Origin: Clusia tigrina
Lineage: Eukaryota > Arthropoda > Insecta > Diptera > Clusiidae
DNA: 64,000 nt
Assembly (NCBI GenBank): GCA_920105625.2
Contig: OV050030.1
Location: 106,671,698 to 106,735,697, forward strand
Direction: 5' to 3'
Shown here: positions 55,556-64,000 of the stretch, piece after piece
Layout: every line of letters begins with the position of its first letter
How positions within the stretch are numbered: the stretch's first letter is position 1
Notes under the pieces: generated by a model
What the model was told of the DNA's origin: nothing
The model's database searches: none
What the model saw: only the letters and a program-made list of their open reading frames with translations
Translations under genes and position numbers: made by a program

Positions 55556-57380
55556 TCATTTCAAACCAAATTTACTAGTAACAAACGATAACTTATTTGT
55601 AGGTACTCCTTTAGTGAGAATGTCAGCTAACATTTGGTCAGTGGGAATATATAAAAGTTTTAGAGTACCATCATCAAGTTTCTCACGAATAAATTTGACT
55701 TTCACATCAATGTGTTTTGTGCGTGGAGAGTACGAATTGTTAGTAACAATATTAATTGCGCTTTTATTATCGCAAAACAGTACCATCGAATGAGATGACT
55801 CCGCAACCAATTCTCGCTCCATGGGCTTGATCCAAATTAGCTCTTGGACAGCATTCACGATTGACATAAATTCGGCCTCTGTTGATGATAGAGCGACCGT
55901 TCGTTGCCGTTTTGAACACCACGAGATCCGTGCTCCTTGAAAGGTAAACTGCGTCACAATATCCAGTGATATATGCTGCTGCTTTAGAATAGATAAGACC
56001 TTTAGCTAATGTTCCTTTCAAGTACCTCATTACACGTTTAATAGCTGTCCAATGTGGTTTGCCGGGGTTTGTACTATAACGACTCAGCATGTTTACGGAA
56101 AAACTTATATTGGGACGTGTGATCTGAGCGGCAAACAAAAGGCACCCAACAGCCTGCATGTAAGGAACTTTAGACATTTCGATTCTCTCTGCCTCTGTAG
56201 ACGGTGACATGGCTGCAGTTAGTTTCTGGTTAACGTCGACTGGTTTTGACACAGGCTTGCTGTCATCCATACCAAATCGTTTAAGCATTTCCTCAATGTA
56301 TTGTTGTTGATCAATTTCAATGATGCCTTCCTTCAAATTTCGGGTGATGCGGATACCCAATATTTCTTAAAAGCTCAAGTTTTAGCGCTTCAATCACGTT
56401 TGTATTATCGCCAAAAATGAGGACGTCGTCCACATAAATTGCAACATAAAGGCGACTCTTTGTGTTAACATGATAATACACGCATTGGTCTGCCTCGCTG
56501 CGTTTCAATCCATATTTCATCAAAACTGAGTTGAGTTTCGCATTCCACACGCGACTTGATTGTTTCAACCCATATAGAGACTTTTTAAGCGCGCACACTC
56601 TTCCTGATCCATCGTCATATCCTTCTGTTTGGCTCATAAATATTTCTTCTTGGAGTTCGCCATTTAAAAAACGCAGTCACTGCATCAAGTTGATGAATTT
56701 GCAAGTTATATTTTGTCGCCAGAGCCAGTAAAAAACGAATAGAGCTATATCGCACAACAGGCGTGAAAGTTTCATTATAGTCAACACCCTCTTGCTGACT
56801 GAAGCCTCTGACAACCAGCCTTGCTTTGTGGCGGACAAAATCACCATTTGCGTCGAACTTAGTTTTAAAAACCCATTTTGAACTAATTGGCTTCTTTCCC
56901 GATGGCAGTTGCGTTAAAACCCATGTTTCGTTTACAGCTAATGATTTCATTTCGTCGTGCATAGCACGCTTCCACTTATCTGCATGATTCGATGCCACAG
57001 CTTCTGCGACTGTTGCAGGGTCTTCGCTTACAAAACTTGTTGCACAAAAATTATAACTTGGCTTAGGCATACCATGGATACGCTCAGACCGACGAACAGC
57101 ATCTTTTTCGTACAGATTTTCGCCATCAGCACCCTCGTCATCTGCATAGGGAACAGCATCGTTGGAAACATTATCAAACCCCAAAAACACATCAAAACTA
57201 TCCTCTTCTTCGTCATTATTGGGTTCGAAGCAATCAGTTGGCGATTTGATCTTTCGTACAACTTCCCCTGAATTGACGACTGATACGCTGTCTTCAAGGT
57301 TAACTATAGAAGATCCAAGACGATTAGTGCTATTTGTTTCACCATAAATACCTGTTTGATGTTCGATGAAAACTACGTCA
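55556..57380 (-). pseudogene. copia-like reverse transcriptase and RNase H
   Basis: RT begins near 56990 ('NETWVLTQLPSGKKPISSKW', 'HKARLVVRGFSQQEGVDYNE'). After a frameshift near 56640 comes 'KKSLYGLKQSSRVWN' and the catalytic YVDD in 'VAIYVDDVLIFGDN'. Another shift near 56350 leads to 'VSKPVDVNQKL', 'YMQAVGCLLFA' and 'RVMRYLKGTLAKGL'. RNase H follows (55957-55556) with 'STEAEFMSIVNAVQELIW', 'CDNKSAINI' and 'TKHIDVKVKFIREKL'. At least three frameshifts. Confidence 0.9.
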
Positions 57381-58140
57381 CGGCTCGTCACGATTTTTCT
57401 CGTTCTATATCCAAGTAGGAAGCATTCTATGGATTTGGCACTAAGTTTGCGACGTGTTTGTTTTGGCACATGAACCATGGCTTTGCTGCCAAAAACGCGG
57501 AGATGTTTCAAACTAGGTTTGCGATTCGACCATAGCTCCTCTGGGCTTTTGTTATTCCCTCTGCACAGCACACGGTTCATCAGGTACACTGCGGTGACGG
57601 CTGCTTCTGCCCAGAACCTTTCGTCTATACCAGAATCCAACAACATGCAACGAACGCGTTCCATTATAGTTCTGTTGCAGTGCTCAGGAGTGTACGAGAA
57701 AGTTTTTTGATGTAAATTTCCGGCGCGTTCAGAAAAATTTTTAAATTGTGAATTTATATATTCAGACCCGTAAAATTTTAATTTTTCCCGACGATTGGTT
57801 TTCCGCGAATGTCTTAAGTTTCATGAATTCGTTAAACACTTGATGCTTATTTTTAATTGGATAGACGAAAACTTTGCGAGTGTAATCGTCAATAACCGTT
57901 AAGAGGTATTTTACGCCCGAAAACGATTTCACATTCAGAGGTCCCAAAACATCTGAATGTATAATATCAAGTTTATTTTCAGCACGAGAACCAATATCAT
58001 TAAACGGATATCGGGTTTGTTTAACTTTGAAGCAGATTGTGCATTTTTCACCACGATTTTTCAAAAACTTTATTCCAGTCGATGCTTCCTTTACGTTTTT
58101 TTAATTTTCGTCACAGATGTGACCTAGCCTTCTATCCTAG
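57380..58140 (-). pseudogene. copia-like integrase
   Basis: A degraded zinc-finger start ('DRRLGHICDE', one expected His replaced) near 58120 follows in-frame stops. Then 58064-57762 gives 'CTICFKVKQTRYPF', 'LDIIHSDVLGPLNVKSFSG' (first catalytic Asp) and 'TVIDDYTRKVFVYPI'. After a frameshift near 57720 the domain ends with 'RVRCMLLDSGIDERFWAEAA' and 'YLMNRVLCRGNNKSPEELW'. The second catalytic Asp region is not clearly readable. Confidence 0.85.
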
Positions 58141-58239
58141 CCAAGTCCATTGTGATGATTCGCAGTTGCAATTAAATTGTTTTTGTTGTCAAATATTTTG
58201 CAGTCGTCTTCTTTGAAGATTACTTTATTCCCGTTTCGT

Positions 58240-59219
58240 TTATTGTCGCACTGAGAGTAAATTAACACACAACTGTGGAACGTATTCTACATTTTTTACA
58301 ACTGCATTTGTTTTTGTATGTTCCGCCATTAGTTTCATTCTCACTTCTCCCGCACTGTCAACCGTAACTGTATCATTGTTCGCAACAACAATGTCTTTAC
58401 ATGGAACAGTTTTTAAGTTCTCTAAAAACGATTTGTCTTTTGTCATGTGTGTCGAAGCGCCCGAATCGACATACCAACTGTTCGCGTTATCGGCACCGGC
58501 GAGGAGAGAGGCGAAGAGAACTGTGTTTTTATGTTGATCAGTTTTCTCCTTTGCCTTATTTGGACAGTTTTTGCTGAAATGCCCTTTTTGCTTGCAATTG
58601 TAGCATTTGAATTTCGTATGTTTGACCTTCGATTTTGTGTAAAGGGCATTTTCGTAATGTTCACCATCGAATTTGGCATCTTGTAATAAAAGATTTTTTA
58701 CCACGTAATTGTTAATTTCGATTTCGAATTTTCTACGGCCATTACTAAAGAACGAAATTCATCCGGTAAACCGGCTAACATTAAGGAGGCGGTTATTTCT
58801 TCATCGATCTTAAGACCAGCATTTTGCACTTTTATCGATGTTATAACCATTTTTCCTACGTAATTGTTCATGGATTCACAATCATCAAGTCTTAGTCGTA
58901 CTAATTGCTTTAGCAATTCCACTTTGCGGGTTAAGCCAGTGTCCTCATACGCTGACAATAATGCATTCCATGCGTCCTTTGCACTTTTCGTTGTCGCTAT
59001 ATGAGCAAAATTTCCAGGTTCGATCATCAGAGTTATCTCTGCCAATACCCGTTCGTTGAGTTCCGTTTCTTTTGTCGTTGGGGGCGAAGAAAATCCATCT
59101 GTGATAATCTTCCAACAGCCTTTGATGACTAGGTAGGATTTCGCGTGGCGCTTCCAAATGTCGAAATTGTCGCGACCACGAAGCTTGTCGAAAGGAAAAG
59201 CAATTGTACCTGAAGTCAT
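58240..59219 (-). pseudogene. copia-like gag and protease
   Basis: Gag starts with ATG at 59219 (173 codons, 'FDKLRGRDNFDIWKRHAKSY', the copia/UBN2-type domain). A frameshift near 58700 moves to the next frame with the knuckle CYNCKQKGHFSKNC and the protease 'WYVDSGASTHMTKD', where DSG is intact, followed by the start of the integrase region. Gag forms the particle; protease cleaves the single polyprotein. Confidence 0.9.
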
Positions 59220-59308
59220 TTTATTTTCGCGGCGATCTTTTTTTTTTATTACTAAACAAAGATTTCAAAACGGCAAATTTACAACAAATTTTTTTTATTC
59301 ACGTGGTC

Positions 59309-59322
59309 CTGGGCCCATAACC
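59309..59322 (-). other. Primer-binding site, internal initiator tRNA-Met type
   Basis: Plus strand 'ctgggcccataacc' matches the anticodon stem-loop of initiator tRNA-Met, the half-molecule primer known for Drosophila copia. Confidence 0.85.
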
Positions 59323-59497
59323 TGTTGTTAATAGAAGTTTTAACTTGCAGTGAAATACAACGCGTGTGTTTAACTCAGTGACTTACAACGGAAGAAGATA
59401 AGAAAGAGAACACCTTTCATGTTTTATTGTAGTTGATTTAGTATGTAAACCAGAGGTTGCCATATATACGAAATGTCATTATAATTCAATTTCATCA
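59323..59497 (-). repeat. copia-like 5' LTR
   Basis: 175 bp; ends with 'catca' where the other LTR has 'caaca'. Confidence 0.9.
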
Positions 59498-59502
59498 GAA
59501 AT

Positions 59503-61794
59503 GACACACAGCGGCCCACAAAGCAGATTACATATATTGGAATTACAAATACAAGGATGATGGGTTTATGGAGTGCCCCGCAGAGACAAGAACAATATTA
59601 TGTCCTAAGTTCGGGCAGCAAGTAGTGAATTATGATAATGGCAAAAAGAGGAGGAAGAAGGTTGCGGAGGCTATTCTCGAAGTGCAGAAACCCGTTCAAC
59701 GAGGATATGCCGACGTTTAGACAACAGAAGGGTTGTTAATATACAGGGGCTTCCGTAAGTGGGGTAAAAACTATGGCATTTTATCGAATTGTTTCCACCG
59801 CAGAGAAAAGTGGGCATATACGAGAAGTAGTATTATCAGTTTAGTACAAATCCCCATTTCGAGATATACAGTATTATTTGTGCAGGCAGTATAGTGGAAC
59901 TAGACTTTTGGAAAGTACTTCAATTAGCTCCGGTAGTCGTCAGAGTGAGTAAAATAGACGTAATAGAACCGGAAAAGAAGTGAAACCTTGTCAAAAAGGG
60001 GATAAGCAAAAGTTATTTATGAATGGATGAGGATGGGCACTATCGTTGTCACCAGCGGTAGTGTATACAGAAATCGACAGGATGCTGAAGATAGATGTAT
60101 TCGAAGAGACCAAAAGCCCTTGGAATATGCGGAATCCAACAAAAATTTTGTGTTGACGCCAGGAATTTTAATTAGATATCTATTAAGGACGCATACCATT
60201 TCAGAATATTAAGGGCCTCTTAAGCAGGTGAGACAATAAGCATTATATCAGTAGATATAGGGAGTAGAGCATGTACCGCTTTTACTGTACTATACCAATC
60301 CAGTCTACCATCACAGTAAGGCCATTTGGGTTGTGTAAGCAGGACAGCAGTTGTGTGGGTTGGTGGACAAGAAAATTCCCGAGCGATCTGTTCAAAATTA
60401 ATTCAGAGAAGTTACAATCCGATTAGTTTCATAAATAGGCCATATATACAATATGTGCTTTTATATTTGCTAAGCTGCTCTACATTATTTTATTTGTCTC
60501 TTTCTTTTTTGCATTAATATAAGCTTTGAAACCACTAAATAGAATATGTTACCATAAATAAGATAAATTAGACATGGATAGTCAATTTATATTTAACTTT
60601 TCTTCAGAATTGAAACGACCCGTGAAAAATGAATGTAGTGTTTATTTTTTACAATCACAAAAATCAAATTTCTTATACAACTCACAATACAAAATTTTCA
60701 TTTTCATGTTTCCGTTAAAGGTAGTGAACTCCCTCCTAATAAATATCAAAAGCTATAATCGCATTTTTTTGAGAAATACTTCAAGAAATAAATTTATTTA
60801 TTATGAAATATTTTAAATAAATCTTTATATTGTTAGTAAGCGATTTTCACAGTTGCATAGATTAATCGCCTCTATTTATATTATCAAAGAGCACAATTTA
60901 CGTTTTTTCAATAAATCTCTTGTTATAAACATTAATCACTATATATTTATGGATGGATTCATTAACTTTCCCTTACCTCCTCAAAAAAAAGTTTCGTATG
61001 GGTAACCAACGAAGTCAGTTAAAGATGGATGGGCAATGTCAGCAAACACGGTCACTAGCCAAGTCTCTTTCGCATATGCTTTGACCAAGTTCATCAAGGC
61101 AAAATTACAGTTTATTATCGACCGCGAACGTACTTGTGGGTGTGTAAATATTGCAATAGGGGATAGCTTGTGGGTTGTTTCCGCAGATTACGTAAAGAAG
61201 TAGTACAACTTTTTTAGTTGGCTTTTCACGACCGAATTCCTATTATTCTAACCAGCTTTTATTATAATCATCGCATAAAATATAATACAATGCAGTGAGA
61301 GTGCTGCGGCCAAATTTATCTTATGCTAGGGGCTTAAAATCTATATTGTATAACATAATCCTGCTCAATATTTATATTTACAGCCCCACAAAAATCAAAA
61401 GCAAATAACCAACCACTTATATACGAGTATATACAAGCAACGAAATTACGAAATGCTACCGTGGAGAGTTACCTGAGGCCAGTCGTCTTCGTAAAATCCT
61501 CAGTCATTTTTCTACAAATCCAGGGTCTATACAGAGGACCGATAGAAACTGGACTAAAATAAAACTGAAATCATGGAAGTTTTATATGACGCATAATTTC
61601 CGTACAGTACCATTCCGTTGAATGCTGCATGAATGATTTAGGCCTCCACCGCAAGGTGCCACTTCGATGTCATAACCACTGACGTTACTATCTTTTGGAC
61701 TATAAACTCTTTAAAACCCTTCAAATCTCCGAGTGTCGACGGTATCAATCCAGCTGTACTCCAGCAAACGATTTGCTGGGTGGCGTTGTTAAGT
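59503..61794. other. Duplicated AT-rich sequence after copia (copy B)
   Basis: Counterpart of 18863-21136. The frame equivalent to copy A 20206-20547 is broken here. No supported gene. The unfilled errantivirus target GTGT is at 61793-61796. Confidence 0.6.
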
Positions 61795-61798
61795 GTTA

Positions 61799-63200
61799 TC
61801 TACAGAGCTTACCTGAAATAAGGGTATGGGATGGCACAAAGTTAACATCGTTTTCATCCCAAAAAAAGGAAAAAATCTCACTCAACCGCAGAAGTCTTTA
61901 GATCAATTACTTTATCCTTATTCCTCCTGAAGACACTGAACCTTCACGGGCGGAAATCTGTCATCTATTGCGATCAGGTACCTGAAAGAAAAAACAAACG
62001 AAAAGAAAATGTGGTTATTTTTTGTTGTGTAGCAATTTATTGAAGAGCTGGACCGTTGAACAGCTGACAAATTGAAATCTGTTCCCATGAATAGAGTTCA
62101 GTTTTAGTGCCAAAGTATAGTAAAAGATAGAGCTCGGGATGACTGCTAGAAAAGTGGAAGGAGCTGAAGGTTAACCACCTTGACCCAAACAGGTAACTGT
62201 TTATGTAGTGGTCAAATTTGAAGATATGAAAAGGTATATAAGGGAGAATCAGAAACAGAATGGGACGTGAGCTTTAAAAAATAAAGATTGGTGGTAAACC
62301 GCAGAGGAAGAAAAATGGGTTTGAGGTGTCCCCCATGTTGCAACTACGGGTGACGGGTAAAGTGTTATAATGGAAATTTGCAAAATGTAAAGCAAAACAA
62401 GCTTTTTTGTATCGTTGATGTGTCGATGACTATTGTTCTGAAAAAAGAAAACGAAAAACTATTTTTGGCCAAGGAAAATCGGCAATGGTAACTGAATTTA
62501 TTGGTTCAAGGCACCCAAGAAGAGTGAAGCCGAGGTAAGTTAGAGAAGTGAGCGAATATAAAGCAGAAAAAAATAGCAGGGGAGGTGCACAACACTGATC
62601 ATGTATACATTTATTCACCTCATTTATGAGGACAAAAACAAATTGTTCTCGTGTGTGAAGGGCGAATGAAATAATGAATAATTATTGTTTTTTCTATGCT
62701 AATGTAAAAATTTAACTTTGAAAAAGAAAAAAATTTGGGTTTAAAATAATTATAAATATTCTGCAACGAATTTTTCTTGGATGTTCATTTTAAAATATGG
62801 TTTATTATTGTTATTTCTCAAAAAAGGAACTTCGAATAATATTTATAAAATTTACAAATAAATTTTGCTCACACAATCCAAACAGGAAGGGGGAGCACGC
62901 AATGACCCATGAAAGTCAACGTAGCGATCACACGAGGTATTCCGCACGAAATAATAACAAAATAATTTGTTTTTCTCTTCTATAGTCAAGTTTAACTTTA
63001 AAAAACAATATAATGTAATAATAAATTATTTATAAATATTCTGAGCATTGGCAAAGAATATTTTTTATTGGTATTTTTAACCTTTCTTTAGTTATTGTCA
63101 TTTTCCCAAAAAGAAAAACACAGTAAAAATAATATGAAACTAAAATACAAAATTTAATAATTCAAATATCAAAATTTTCTCTGAAAACCAAGCGTCTATG
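61799..63200. other. AT-rich duplicated sequence, no supported gene (copy B)
   Basis: Counterpart of 32718-34200, with about 75 bases fewer near 62870-62890. Nothing recognisable. Confidence 0.6.
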
Positions 63201-63233
63201 TCACTTTCTCGGGTCTAAAACTCTTCTAGTTTT

Positions 63234-63868
63234 GTGGTGAGGAGTCGGTCCACTCTAAACACCCGGTCGGTGCGAGCCGGGTGTCACCTCCAGTGGCTGC
63301 CTGGTAACAGGTCTATCGTTACCAAATGTGAGACAGACGAATTGACTAGAGGAGTCACTAAACAATATGAATCCTCCCCAAAAGTAGGTGCTCTACTGAC
63401 GTCTGTGAAATTATTCATCAGACAGGCGGTTAGCTAACAGACTCTGGTCTAACAAAGAAATCTTCAGCTTCACGAGCCGAGCCTGGACTTCGCTTAGAAT
63501 AGCGCTACAACAGCTTTAGTTCTGACAGACCACTGTGTCATTGGCAGACATGCTTATAGACTTAACCTACAATTCAATTGCTTTGCACAGCTGTGTGTCA
63601 CGAAGAAAAGGCTATCCTGGACTTAAAGTCATATAGCCCTGCGCTTGCGAGGAGGATATTTCAATTCCTGGGAGAATCTCGAGGATCTTGCCGAATTATC
63701 CTTCATTCGTATAAGCAGTATCACTCGCTTAATCAGGAAATCACACTAGTTCCCCTTTCAGTCCCGGAGCGGTCTGTTCAGTTTAAAGATCGCAACGATT
63801 CTGTGGTATCACACCGGACCAACCTTGGCCTAAGTGAGCGTCCATTACCCGTCACCCTAACCTAACCT
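63234..63868 (+). pseudogene. LOA-type LINE C-terminal fragment and 3' tail (copy B)
   Basis: Same content as 34229-34865. A small indel makes the segment 63578-63865 open for 95 codons and includes 'YSPALARRIFQFLGESRG', matching the CPALARRRxxxLG tail of LOA/R1-type elements. Ends in 'aacctaacctac'. Confidence 0.6.
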
Positions 63869-63873
63869 ACTGG

Positions 63874-64000
63874 ATGATGGGGTCAACGTTTTTAAAGCGG
63901 CGCGAGAGCTAGCGCACAATTTAATTCGGCGACTTCAAGAGTACAACCAGATATTCGAGTGAGAAGCGAAATGTATGATCGCCATGTAATGATGGGCTCA
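63874..64000. repeat. 'gagagctagcgca' unit at the window end
   Basis: Matches 34873-34990, including the start of the next tandem unit, and is cut by the window end. Confidence 0.75.

Larger units (their letters stand above)
55169..59502 (-). mobile_element. copia-like LTR retrotransposon, degenerate
   Basis: 4,324 bp between 55174 and 59497, minus strand, flanked by 5-bp duplications AAAAT (55169-55173) and GAAAT (59498-59502), one mismatch. Copy A at about 18861 is unfilled and reads GAAAT. LTRs are 175 bp and differ at about four bases. Confidence 0.93.

Overview
The window is eukaryotic, AT-rich and almost entirely made of transposable elements. The mix (jockey-, I- and LOA-like non-LTR elements, a Ty3/gypsy element with an envelope gene, a BEL/Pao and a copia element, a mariner, and (TA)n microsatellites) points to a higher dipteran, plausibly a tephritid fruit fly. 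That placement is inference. No prokaryotic genes, rRNA, tRNA genes or CRISPR arrays were seen.

Layout. 1-5850: old non-LTR fragments (RT, RNase H and C-terminal pieces, a jockey endonuclease fragment on minus, a mariner C-terminus on minus, and a broken jockey copy on plus). 6290-10440: a decayed LOA-like element on minus. 10650-13760: a second, related LOA-like element ('LINE-A') on minus.

The main large-scale structure is a head-to-tail segmental duplication. Copy A (about 11529-34990) and copy B (about 41511 to the window end) share the same order of LINE-A, a 0.7 kb block, a mariner with its TA target site, a (TA)n tract, a 26-bp palindrome, coding-like remnants and a LOA-type C-terminus. 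A third, rearranged LINE-A piece lies at 37372-38200. Three LTR retrotransposons entered after duplication, and in each case the other copy holds the unfilled site: an errantivirus-like element in A (21141-32713, minus), a BEL/Pao element in B (43993-50835, plus) and a copia-like element in B (55174-59497, minus).

The errantivirus-like element is the most notable object. Its two 474-bp LTRs read identical, it has a GTGT target duplication, a tRNA-Ser-type primer site, open gag, pol and env frames, and a canonical GGGAAAC slippery heptamer at the gag/pol overlap. Gag packages RNA, Pol provides protease/RT/RNase H/integrase, and Env resembles baculovirus F-type fusion proteins. BEL keeps a long open pol but has a broken gag. 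Copia is broken throughout. Both mariner copies carry Glu at the first catalytic position, and copy A has also lost the second catalytic Asp.

The only recognisable non-transposon gene is a 118-codon frame at 40584-40940 (minus) resembling the PPP1R14/CPI-17 family of protein phosphatase 1 inhibitors.
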